Shown here: piece after piece, positions 8,967-15,893 of the stretch
How the letters are laid out: every line of letters begins with the position of its first letter
How positions within the stretch are numbered: the stretch's first letter is position 1
Assembly (NCBI GenBank): GCA_964496365.1
Contig: CAZBZK010000024.1
Span: 1-20,995, forward strand
Direction: 5' to 3'
Length of the DNA: 20,995 nt
Source: AB-629-J13 sp964496365
GTDB lineage: Bacteria; Fidelibacterota; Marinisomatia; Marinisomatales; AB-629-J13
Notes under the pieces: model-generated
What the model was told of the DNA's origin: nothing
The model's input: the letters and a program-made list of their open reading frames with translations, nothing else
Databases searched by the model: none
Translations under genes and position numbers: made by a program

Positions 8967-9566
8967 TTATCTGGATGACAATATTTTGTCAATAATTCCA
9001 TATTTTTTTGCCTCTTCAGCACTCATAAAATGATTCCGATCTGTATCTTTTTCAATTCGTTTTACGGTTTGTCCAGTTGATTTACTTAAAATTTTATTAA
9101 GATTTTTTCTCGATTTGATAATTTCGTCTGCTTGAATTTTAATATCGCTTGCTTGACCTTCAGCTCCTCCTAATGGTTGGTGAATCATGATACGTGAATG
9201 AGGAAGTGCAGATCGTTTTCCTTTTGCTCCTCCCGCCAATAGTAGAGCTCCCATACTGGATGCCTGTCCCATGCAAATGGTTGCCACATCAGACTTGATA
9301 TAATTCATGGTATCGTAAATTCCCAACCCTGCGGTTACATAACCACCGGGAGAATTGATATACAAAAAAATATCCTTTTCCTTATGTTCTGCTTCCAGAA
9401 ATAAAAGTTGTGCTATGATTAACGAAGCGACATTATCATCTATAGGACTTCCCAAAAAAATAATCCTTTCTTTGAGTAGTCTAGAATAAATATCAAAAGC
9501 TCGTTCCGTTCTACCGGATTGCTCAACAACCATTGGAATTAATTGTGACATTTCTTTAATGCTCAT
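8967..9566 (-). CDS. clpP: ATP-dependent Clp protease proteolytic subunit ClpP, with Asn at the catalytic Asp position
   Basis: 199 residues from ATG 9566, the family's usual size. An in-frame ATG upstream at 9617 would add 17 non-homologous residues inside tig, so I prefer 9566; MSQLIPMVVEQ at 9551 is also possible. The body matches ClpP closely: ERAFDIYSRLLKERIIFLG, INSPGG (substrate strand), nucleophile Ser104 in GQASSMGA and His129 in MIHQPLGG. Aligning DTDRNHFMSAEEA with the E. coli DTERDRFLSA segment puts Asn178 where catalytic Asp171 (mature numbering) sits. ClpP forms the tetradecameric cytosolic chamber that degrades proteins delivered by ClpX or ClpA/C. The start overlaps the tig stop by 11 nt, the common tig-clpP arrangement, but no clpX follows. 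Confidence 0.96.
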   Translation of the reverse strand: MSIKEMSQLIPMVVEQSGRTERAFDIYSRLLKERIIFLGSPIDDNVASLIIAQLLFLEAEHKEKDIFLYINSPGGYVTAGLGIYDTMNYIKSDVATICMGQASSMGALLLAGGAKGKRSALPHSRIMIHQPLGGAEGQASDIKIQADEIIKSRKNLNKILSKSTGQTVKRIEKDTDRNHFMSAEEAKKYGIIDKILSSR

Positions 9567-10848
9567 GAGTTTGCTCTTTCTGTTGTTTACGAAGGTCAGC
9601 AGTATTGATGGTATCAAGAGTAACCTTTGCGAACTGCTCTAAATAGTCCATTATTTTCTCATCAATCATACTGTCCATTAATCGTTTTTTATGACTTGGT
9701 TTGCGATAATATTTTTTTATCTCTTTTTCTTTTTTTGGATTTTCTAAGCAACTTTGGTTAATTCTTTTTTCAACCTCTTCTGAACTTACACTAATATTTT
9801 GGTCTTTAATAAGTGCTTTTCGTATTAAAAAATATTTTAAATTTCGAACTGCGGTCGGACGAAACATATCTCGTACTTTCTTTTCGTCCTTTACATGTTC
9901 GCCAGATTTTTTAATATCTTCAACAAAGCCATCTAAATATCCAGTTTCCATAGATGGAGGATAGTCTGGGTTAACAAAATGAATCATAGCATCAAATAGA
10001 TTTTGGTTGAATTGCTCTTTTGATTTAGCATCATAATTTTTTTCAATGACATCCCTAATTTTATGCTTCCATTCCTCTATACCGGAAACTTCAGGATCAA
10101 TTTGTTGAATGAATTCATCATTAATTTCAGGTAAAATTTGGCGCTCCACGTTGGTAGTATTTACCTTATAATGAGAAACAGTCTCATTCGCCTGAAGGGA
10201 AATTTGTCTTGATTCTCCCGGCTTGATTCCTGTTAGAATTCTGTTTGTATCTTCTGAAAATTGAGAATCCCCCACCTTCAAGTATTGTTTTTCAATCTTT
10301 TGTCCAATTAGAGGATTGCCAGCAGCATCCGTTTCCTGTAAATCACAAATGATATAATCACCAGCTTCTGCACCATTTTCAATGGTTTTCACATTCATAT
10401 TTGACCGTCGATATTCTTCGATGGCAAGGGTAACATCTTCATCATCCGTTTTATAAATTGGTTTGACCACCTTCAATTTATTTTTCTTTAATTTTGGGAG
10501 AGAGATTTCCGGTTCAATTTCAAAGGATGCTTTAAACGATAAGGGTTGACCAAATGAAAAATCTACATCAGAAACCTCCGCTTGATTAATAGGTTGAATC
10601 TCCTCACTGTTTAACGCTTTTTTATAATAGGATTGAATATTATGTTCTAAAAATTCTGCCTCTATTAATGGTTGATACTGATTAATTAATACTTGTTTCG
10701 GAACCTTTCCTGGACGAAAACCCGGAAGTTTAATTTTTCTGCGTAATTTCAAAATCGTTTTTTCATAATCCCGGGCACACTCATCCCAAGGAATGGACAA
10801 AATCATTTCCCTATTAAATGTCCCTTTTTCGTTTAGTTGAATTTCCAT
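9556..10848 (-). CDS. tig: Trigger factor, ribosome-associated chaperone
   Basis: 430 residues, a normal length for trigger factor. The N-terminal ribosome-binding domain carries the signature GFRPGKVP at residues 43-50, which docks to protein L23. A divergent FKBP-type PPIase domain follows at roughly residues 150-240 (AGDYIICDLQETDAAGNP), and then a long, charged, helical chaperone domain to about residue 415. The protein shelters nascent chains leaving the ribosome. The ATG at 10848 has AGGA (10857-10854) six bases upstream, which fixes the start. It is first in the tig-clpP pair and its last codons overlap the clpP start. It is divergently oriented from the oxidoreductase gene across a 341-nt intergenic region. 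Confidence 0.96.
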   Translation of the reverse strand: MEIQLNEKGTFNREMILSIPWDECARDYEKTILKLRRKIKLPGFRPGKVPKQVLINQYQPLIEAEFLEHNIQSYYKKALNSEEIQPINQAEVSDVDFSFGQPLSFKASFEIEPEISLPKLKKNKLKVVKPIYKTDDEDVTLAIEEYRRSNMNVKTIENGAEAGDYIICDLQETDAAGNPLIGQKIEKQYLKVGDSQFSEDTNRILTGIKPGESRQISLQANETVSHYKVNTTNVERQILPEINDEFIQQIDPEVSGIEEWKHKIRDVIEKNYDAKSKEQFNQNLFDAMIHFVNPDYPPSMETGYLDGFVEDIKKSGEHVKDEKKVRDMFRPTAVRNLKYFLIRKALIKDQNISVSSEEVEKRINQSCLENPKKEKEIKKYYRKPSHKKRLMDSMIDEKIMDYLEQFAKVTLDTINTADLRKQQKEQTHEH

Positions 10849-10853
10849 TTTTA

Positions 10854-10857
10854 TCCT
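10854..10857 (-). promoter_or_regulatory. Ribosome binding site of tig
   Basis: AGGA read on the minus strand, five to six bases before the tig ATG. It is short but well placed and supports 10848 as the start. Confidence 0.5.
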
Positions 10858-11007
10858 AAAATAAGGGTGGAAATTTAAAACGATAACTGATTTTTCGCTC
10901 TTTATTTTTGCTTTTTTTCAAAAAAAAACTATCCATGAATTTGGAATAACCCTTTTAATATAAGTGCCTTCAATTTTATTCTTGATTATTCATAATTTTA
11001 CCCTGTC

Positions 11008-11106
11008 ATGACATCCACTGAAGCACAATCACGTATAAAGATAAATAAACTGCTTGAGAATGTAGGTTGGCTATTCTTTGTTGATAGAAATGGTAAACAA
11101 AAATAG
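11008..11106 (+). pseudogene. Remnant of type I restriction endonuclease R-subunit (HsdR-like) N-terminus
   Basis: A 32-codon reading frame, ATG 11008 to TAG 11104-11106, encodes STEAQSRIKINKLLENVGW followed by LFFVDRNGKQK. From memory of the family, HsdR-type helicase-nucleases begin with T-E-A-x-(A/S)-R-(I/L)-K-I-N-K-L-L-E-x-A-G-W-R-F-F, then a D/N-G-K motif. The similarity runs nearly the whole length of this fragment and stops at the TAG. The following 80 nt contain further stops, and I could not extend the homology in any frame. No helicase, methylase or specificity gene lies nearby. It is best read as a degraded leftover of a restriction locus. A short expressed peptide cannot be excluded, but there is no Shine-Dalgarno sequence before the ATG. 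Confidence 0.55.
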
Positions 11107-11189
11107 GCTCGTCACAATGAAAGAGAAAATATGGGAAGAGTGAGGTGAGAAAGGTAATTTATAACTTAAACCTGCGAGCAGAAAATTAA

Positions 11190-12770
11190 TTGAAATACAA
11201 ATCATATAACACCAATGAATTTAGCGATTCGTATGACGCAATCATCATTGGCTCGGGGATGAGCGGTTTATGTTGTGGGGCATTATTATCTAAAATGGGG
11301 AAGCGGTGTCTCCTTCTGGAAAAACATTTTAAACCCGGTGGTTTTACCCACACCTTTAAGAGAAATGAATATGAGTGGGATGTGGGAATTCATTACATTG
11401 GCGATGTCCATAATAAAACCAGTGCATCAAGACAATTGTTTGACCTTATTACAGAAGATAGACTGGATTGGAACAAAATGGATGATAATTATGACACAAT
11501 TGTTTTTCCTGACAAACAATATTCGTTCACCGCACCCAAGGAACAGTTTATCGCAAATTTAGTGGATGCATTTCCAAAAGAGGATCTTGCCATTTATCGT
11601 TACATTTCTTTGTTGGACGACGTTTCAAAAAAAAGCATATCCTATTACAAAAACAAGGTACTTCCTCCTTTTTTATCTGCACTGTTGTCTCCTTTTCAAA
11701 CCAGATCATTTTATGGACTTTCTGATCAAACCACTTATGACGTTATTTCCAATCTCACCCATAATAAAAAACTATTGGGTGTATTGACTGGACAGTGGGG
11801 TGATTATGGATTACCTCCAAAACAAAGTAGTTTCGTTATGCAGGCCGGGGTTGCAAAACATTATATGGATGGTGGAAATTACCCCATAGGAGGATCGGGA
11901 AAAATTGCCGAATCTGTTCTCCCCATTATACGAAATGCAGGTGGGAATATATGCGTGAATTCTGGAGTCGATGAAATTTTAATCATGAAAAATAAAACGG
12001 TGGGAGTTAAGCTCGAATCCGGCGAGAAAATCAAATCACCTCTTGTTATCAGTAGTGCTGGTGTGATGAATACGTTTGGAAAGATGATTCGTTCACATTC
12101 TCACTCAGATATAACAAAGAATCTATCAAAAGTAACCAAAACTCATGGGCATTTTTGTCTTTACATGGGAATGAAAGAATCACCTGAGAATTTATGTTTA
12201 TCTACCTCTAATTACTGGATTTATCCCACTTATAATCATGACAAAAATGTGAAAGAATATTTGCAGGATCCATCCAAACCATTTCCAGTATTATATCTTT
12301 CTTTTCCTTCTGCAAAGGATCCGGAAAAATTAGAATCATTCCCAAACAGAACCACGATGGAAGCCATAACTCTCGCACCATTTTCATCGGTGGAAAAGTG
12401 GAAACACAAACCATGGAAAAATAGAGGAGAAGACTATGAAATAATGAAGGAGGAAATCTGTCAAAGAATGTTTGATCAGATTTTCCAGACGCTCCCACAA
12501 TTGAGGGGTAAAATTGATTATTACGAACTCTCCACCCCCCTTTCCACCAAATCCATGATGCATTACGAAAATGGTGAATTATATGGATTGGAACATACAC
12601 CGTCTCGATTTCGACAACGTTGGTTACGACCTCACACGCCAATAAAGGGATTATTTCTTACCGGGCAAGACATTACAACAGTTGGAGTGACCGGTGCCTT
12701 GTTTTCAGGACTTTTAACCTGCTCGTCTATTTTGAATAAAAACCTTTATAAAGAGCTTATTCACTCTTAA
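11190..12770 (+). CDS. FAD-dependent oxidoreductase of the phytoene desaturase / retinol saturase (CrtI/RetSat-like) family
   Basis: 526 residues. An N-terminal Rossmann fold binds FAD: DAIIIGSGMSGLCCGALLS with GSGMSG at 21-26, then Glu44 in LLLEKH. The segment KPGGFTHTFKRNEYEWDVG followed by IHYIG resembles all-trans-retinol 13,14-reductase and carotenoid isomerases. The C-terminal GLFLTGQDITTVGVTGALFSG is the FAD-contacting end typical of this superfamily. The family saturates, desaturates or isomerises polyenes; the substrate here is unknown and no carotenoid genes are in the window. The start is TTG at 11190, directly after an in-frame TAA at 11187-11189. The next ATG lies inside the nucleotide-binding motif, so TTG is required. 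The ribosome site is poor. It is the only intact plus-strand gene, downstream of an HsdR remnant and convergent with the MFS gene 42 nt away. Confidence 0.88.
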   Translation: MKYKSYNTNEFSDSYDAIIIGSGMSGLCCGALLSKMGKRCLLLEKHFKPGGFTHTFKRNEYEWDVGIHYIGDVHNKTSASRQLFDLITEDRLDWNKMDDNYDTIVFPDKQYSFTAPKEQFIANLVDAFPKEDLAIYRYISLLDDVSKKSISYYKNKVLPPFLSALLSPFQTRSFYGLSDQTTYDVISNLTHNKKLLGVLTGQWGDYGLPPKQSSFVMQAGVAKHYMDGGNYPIGGSGKIAESVLPIIRNAGGNICVNSGVDEILIMKNKTVGVKLESGEKIKSPLVISSAGVMNTFGKMIRSHSHSDITKNLSKVTKTHGHFCLYMGMKESPENLCLSTSNYWIYPTYNHDKNVKEYLQDPSKPFPVLYLSFPSAKDPEKLESFPNRTTMEAITLAPFSSVEKWKHKPWKNRGEDYEIMKEEICQRMFDQIFQTLPQLRGKIDYYELSTPLSTKSMMHYENGELYGLEHTPSRFRQRWLRPHTPIKGLFLTGQDITTVGVTGALFSGLLTCSSILNKNLYKELIHS

Positions 12771-12812
12771 CTATTAAGTTATATCCTCTATAATACAAAT
12801 ATAAATAATATT

Positions 12813-14045
12813 TTATTCAACCAATACTTTATGTGATAATAATACGTTTCTATATTCATAAGATGTCATAATGATCACCACACCCAAAGCCGCAGAAAAA
12901 AAATGACCCATGGAAAAAATCATACCGGACATGATTGAATATTGTTCCACCAAATAACCTGCAATTAGTGAACTGATGATAACCATCACTCGGGTGTACA
13001 TTCCAAATATAGTTTGTACCCTTCCCATAATTTTATTGGAAACCATTTCCATAAACACAGTACGTGTGGCAATTCGAGCGGAATTATTAGTGAGTCCCAT
13101 ACTCAAATAAGCAGAGGAAGCCAACCATAAAGAAGGAAGAACCGGTGCTAACAGACACATGATTCCAGCAATCGTAAAACATCCAAATAAATACCATTGT
13201 TTTTTCATACGTTTTATGACATATCCAGATACCATCGCCGAAAGTAAAGCTCCACATCCATAAAATCCATCCATGATGCCATAACCTAACGATCCAGCGT
13301 CAAAGATTATTTTTGAAATGGAAATAGTCAAAATGGTTAATGAACCCCAAATAGCAACGTCACCTAAAATAGATGTGAACCCAAATATCATTAACCCTTT
13401 TTCACGTTTTAAAAAAAGAAATCCTTGAGACACAGCCTCACTAAATTTTTCTGATTCGTGGGAATGTTTTTTATAAACAAACGGGGCTGACATGATAAAA
13501 ACAGATGAGATTAAATACGTTCCAGCTGTAAAACTTAACGTAAGTGTTACACCAAAAGAATGAACGAGAAATCCTCCAAGTCCCGCACCCAATATTGACC
13601 CAACCTGATAACTTGCAGATAGAAGAGCGTTGGCGTTATAATAGTCTTTTTCTGAAACTAATTCCTGAACAAAGGCCGAAGCAGTGGGCCAAAATAATGA
13701 ATTCCCAATGCCCATAAGAAATACGGTGATAAATAAATTTTTTAAGGTAAATCCGTATTGAACCAGAGAAAATACAAAACCTAAAATCACGAACAATCTA
13801 AAAATATCCAGAATCACCAACAGCCATTTACGATTCATTTTATCAATAATCAAACCGGTAAAAAGAGAAATAATTAACCCGGGTAAAGTTGCCATTGCCA
13901 TAATTTGTCCCAAAAGAATTTCTGAACCTGTTTCTTCTAAAACGAGCCAACTAAATCCAATGAGATTAAATCCAAATCCAATCAAGGAAATAGTATTTCC
14001 TATGAAAAATAATAGAAACGTGGGTTGTTTTAAAATGGAGAGCAT
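12813..14045 (-). CDS. Major facilitator superfamily exporter (MFS_3/DHA3-like)
   Basis: 410 residues, almost entirely hydrophobic helices consistent with about 12 transmembrane segments and a central cytoplasmic loop near residues 190-215 (YKKHSHESEKFSEAV). The loop between helices 2 and 3 has the MFS signature-like GLIIDKMNRKWLL, and ARIATRTVFMEMVSNKIMGRVQ in the second half is typical of the MFS_3 (macrolide/enterobactin exporter-like) group. It is an inner-membrane protein that probably exports a small molecule by proton antiport; the substrate cannot be told from sequence. The gene lies 61 nt beyond sodN in the same direction and may be the last gene of the suf-sod series. No Shine-Dalgarno is evident before the ATG. 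Confidence 0.88.
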   Translation of the reverse strand: MLSILKQPTFLLFFIGNTISLIGFGFNLIGFSWLVLEETGSEILLGQIMAMATLPGLIISLFTGLIIDKMNRKWLLVILDIFRLFVILGFVFSLVQYGFTLKNLFITVFLMGIGNSLFWPTASAFVQELVSEKDYYNANALLSASYQVGSILGAGLGGFLVHSFGVTLTLSFTAGTYLISSVFIMSAPFVYKKHSHESEKFSEAVSQGFLFLKREKGLMIFGFTSILGDVAIWGSLTILTISISKIIFDAGSLGYGIMDGFYGCGALLSAMVSGYVIKRMKKQWYLFGCFTIAGIMCLLAPVLPSLWLASSAYLSMGLTNNSARIATRTVFMEMVSNKIMGRVQTIFGMYTRVMVIISSLIAGYLVEQYSIMSGMIFSMGHFFSAALGVVIIMTSYEYRNVLLSHKVLVE

Positions 14046-14106
14046 TATAAATAAATTGCCAACTATAACTGTCCCTTCAATTTTTCAGATCGCTCTGAGA
14101 TAAATT

Positions 14107-14595
14107 TTACTTTTTCAGTAATTCTTTCAGGTGTTTCTTACCATGGTCATCAAAATAATTATCCGTGAATAAAAGTAGATTTTTCTTTAATAATTCCAGA
14201 GGAGACACATCCGTATTTTGTTTGGATTTCATGGCATAAAAAATGATTTTTTGACACATGGTCGTCAGAGAAACATATTTATTATATCCTTTCTCTCCTT
14301 CATCCTTCGGTTTAATTCTTTGTGCTAAAAAATAATTCAGTATCAAATCTTGAATATGTTGGGCATGCTCCTCCTTTGTATTCACCCACCTAATAAGTTG
14401 ATTCGTGTTTTGAGCAGACGATTTTTCGATCGATATTTCATTGATCTTGTTAATTGATTTCCTAATAGTTTGAATATCTTCATGGATTCTTACTATTCTC
14501 GATGCATCATCGTAGATACCACACGGGACTTGACAATGAGGAAATATTAAGTTAATGGAAAAGATAAATCCGATTAATACGTTAATGTTTTTCAT
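14107..14595 (-). CDS. sodN: Nickel-containing superoxide dismutase with signal-peptide-like N-terminus
   Basis: 162 residues. The diagnostic nickel-hook HCQVPCGIYDD is at residues 20-30: His20, Cys21, Cys25 and Tyr28 correspond to His1, Cys2, Cys6 and Tyr9 of the mature Streptomyces enzyme, with Gln in place of Asp3. The remaining residues form the helical bundle expected of the family (KINEISI..., TKEEHAQHIQDLILNYFLAQRIK). The enzyme dismutates superoxide. Activity needs removal of everything before His20, because the free amino terminus ligates nickel. Here the 19-residue leader MKNINVLIGFIFSINLIFP is hydrophobic and Sec-signal-like, but Pro at -1 is a poor signal-peptidase site. The usual processing protease gene (sodX) is not in the window. 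AAGGAG at 14606-14601 fixes the ATG. It lies 47 nt after ddaH. Confidence 0.93.
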   Translation of the reverse strand: MKNINVLIGFIFSINLIFPHCQVPCGIYDDASRIVRIHEDIQTIRKSINKINEISIEKSSAQNTNQLIRWVNTKEEHAQHIQDLILNYFLAQRIKPKDEGEKGYNKYVSLTTMCQKIIFYAMKSKQNTDVSPLELLKKNLLLFTDNYFDDHGKKHLKELLKK

Positions 14596-14600
14596 AGTAT

Positions 14601-14606
14601 CTCCTT
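14601..14606 (-). promoter_or_regulatory. Strong ribosome binding site of sodN
   Basis: A perfect AAGGAG lies 5 nt before the sodN ATG. It stands out because most genes in this window have weak or no Shine-Dalgarno sequence, so sodN is probably translated efficiently and independently of its upstream neighbour. Confidence 0.75.
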
Positions 14607-14642
14607 AATTTTATAATGGTTAGACAAATCATTCACAAGGTG

Positions 14643-15407
14643 TTAATATCGTAAGGACAAGCAACTCAATCCTCCATCCAAAATTCTAAATTCTGACATA
14701 TTCAGAGTCCTTACCGAGAATCCTGCACACTCTACTTTATTCCTTGTTTTTGGAAATCCAGAAGGCATAATGACCGTTCCATTTACTGATATGGAATTTG
14801 CAGAATATCCTTCGCCTTCTTCAGTGCAAATCAAATCAAAATTCGAAAAATTTTCCTTGGATAATGAATAAGAATCAATCAATAAACAATGATGGCCCAA
14901 ATAAGACACCGAAGATTTTAAATGGAGTCCTTTATTCACGGGTACGGTTGTACCGAACATACCAAATTTTTCCACATATTCAACAAACTGTTCTGCACCA
15001 GATTGATTAGTTCGGTTTGAAATTCCTACATAAAACTGGTTTTCAATTTCCAAGACATCCCCTCCATCGAGAGTTCCTGGATAGTTTATATTTTCTACAT
15101 CACTAAATGAGCTTTTTAGGTAATTCTCGATTGCATTTATTTCTCCTTTTCTTGAATCATCACCGGGATTGGATATAACTGCAAAAGATGATGTTAAAAT
15201 AGCAGTATCTTCAATAAATGTGGAATCAGGATAGGATTCATTCGGCGGAAGTTCGGTTACATCTACTCCCAATTCTTTTAAAATTTTTATATAATGTTGG
15301 TGTTGATCCATAGCATTTAAATAATTCGGGATTCCCGAGTTTGATGTTGATATACCATGAATCATATTTTTGCAGGGTGTACAAACAATAGCGTGGGAAA
15401 ATTTCAT
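14643..15407 (-). CDS. ddaH: Dimethylarginine dimethylaminohydrolase (DDAH), amidinotransferase fold
   Basis: 254 residues, the size of Pseudomonas aeruginosa DDAH, and colinear with it. The nucleophile is Cys249 (DGGLSCLSLR) and the general base is His162 (LHLKSSVSYLG). The acid in TLDGGDVL is Asp114, where the Pseudomonas enzyme has Glu114 and human DDAH has Asp; FIEDTA (64-69) supplies a substrate carboxylate. The family hydrolyses N-omega-methylated arginines to citrulline plus methylamine or dimethylamine; some relatives use other guanidines, so the substrate is inferred. The fold has five-fold beta/alpha symmetry and is cytosolic, with no signal peptide. The gene lies 48 nt after the dCMP deaminase and 47 nt before sodN, on the same strand, and looks like a passenger of the suf series. 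No Shine-Dalgarno before the ATG. Confidence 0.9.
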   Translation of the reverse strand: MKFSHAIVCTPCKNMIHGISTSNSGIPNYLNAMDQHQHYIKILKELGVDVTELPPNESYPDSTFIEDTAILTSSFAVISNPGDDSRKGEINAIENYLKSSFSDVENINYPGTLDGGDVLEIENQFYVGISNRTNQSGAEQFVEYVEKFGMFGTTVPVNKGLHLKSSVSYLGHHCLLIDSYSLSKENFSNFDLICTEEGEGYSANSISVNGTVIMPSGFPKTRNKVECAGFSVRTLNMSEFRILDGGLSCLSLRY

Positions 15408-15455
15408 ATCATAAACATTGAAAGAAGTTATCCAATAGAGTTTTTGAAAATCAGA

Positions 15456-15893
15456 TTATTCTGAGGGATGTTTTGATAAATCAATTAGTTGGATATTTGC
15501 ATCTTTAGCTAACCTCTCTATTCGGTCATCTCTGTAAAATTCCCCAAAATAAATGGCGGAAATTCCTGCATTGGCAATGAGTTTAAAACAGTTATAACAT
15601 GGAGAAGCTGTCACATAAATTTCCGCATTTTCTATTTTTACACCATTTCGAGCAGCTTGGACAACAGCATTTGCCTCTGCGTGAATGGTTCGAACACAAT
15701 GCCCTTTTTCCATTTCATGTCCAATGTCGTCACAATGTGCCATACCTCGAACACTTCCATTATACCCGGTGGACAAAATGGTTTTCCCCCGGACAATGAC
15801 TGCACCAACATGCTTACGTTCGCAAGTGGATCGGGTGGCTACTTCCTCTGCGATATTCATAAAATAAGTTTCCCAGGATACTCTTTGTTTCAA
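15456..15893 (-). CDS. Deoxycytidylate (dCMP) deaminase, ComEB-like
   Basis: 145 residues of the zinc cytidine-deaminase superfamily. The catalytic zinc motif is H71-A-E73 (TIHAEANAV) with P98-C99-YN-C102 (TASPCYNCF), and the STGYNGSVRGMAHC segment is characteristic of dCMP deaminases. It converts dCMP to dUMP, feeding thymidylate synthesis in the cytosol. The start is TTG at 15893. The alternative Met12 would remove the conserved WETYFMNIAEEVA helix, so TTG is preferred. The TTG overlaps the sufS stop as TTGA, which implies translational coupling to sufS. Why a nucleotide enzyme is coupled to Fe-S assembly is unclear; it may be simple operon growth. Confidence 0.94.
   Translation of the reverse strand: MKQRVSWETYFMNIAEEVATRSTCERKHVGAVIVRGKTILSTGYNGSVRGMAHCDDIGHEMEKGHCVRTIHAEANAVVQAARNGVKIENAEIYVTASPCYNCFKLIANAGISAIYFGEFYRDDRIERLAKDANIQLIDLSKHPSE

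Larger units (their letters stand above)
10849..11189. other. Divergent intergenic region between tig and the FAD oxidoreductase
   Basis: 341 bases without an intact gene. It must contain the tig promoter (leftward) and probably that of the oxidoreductase (rightward). Leftward, TTGAAG (10973-10968) is a possible -35, but no good -10 sits at the right spacing. Rightward, TTGATA (11081-11086) has only a poor -10 candidate 17 nt on. An A-run and a T-run around 10911-10929 could bend DNA. The right part holds the restriction-subunit remnant at 11008-11106. No convincing terminator or riboswitch was seen. Confidence 0.6.

Noticed and set aside
8967..9617. Longer ClpP start at 9617
   Set aside because: The extra 17 residues lie within the tig C-terminal codons and do not resemble ClpP. 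ATG 9566 with the typical short overlap is better.
12813..14045. MFS protein as a nickel transporter serving the nickel SOD
   Set aside because: The sequence looks like the MFS_3/DHA3 drug-exporter group. I see no NiCoT-type HX4DH motif, and proximity alone is not enough.
14085..14098. Small inverted repeat TCAGA-GCGA-TCTGA (minus strand) as a terminator between sodN and the MFS gene
   Set aside because: The stem is only 5 bp and is followed by an A-run rather than a T-run in the direction of transcription.
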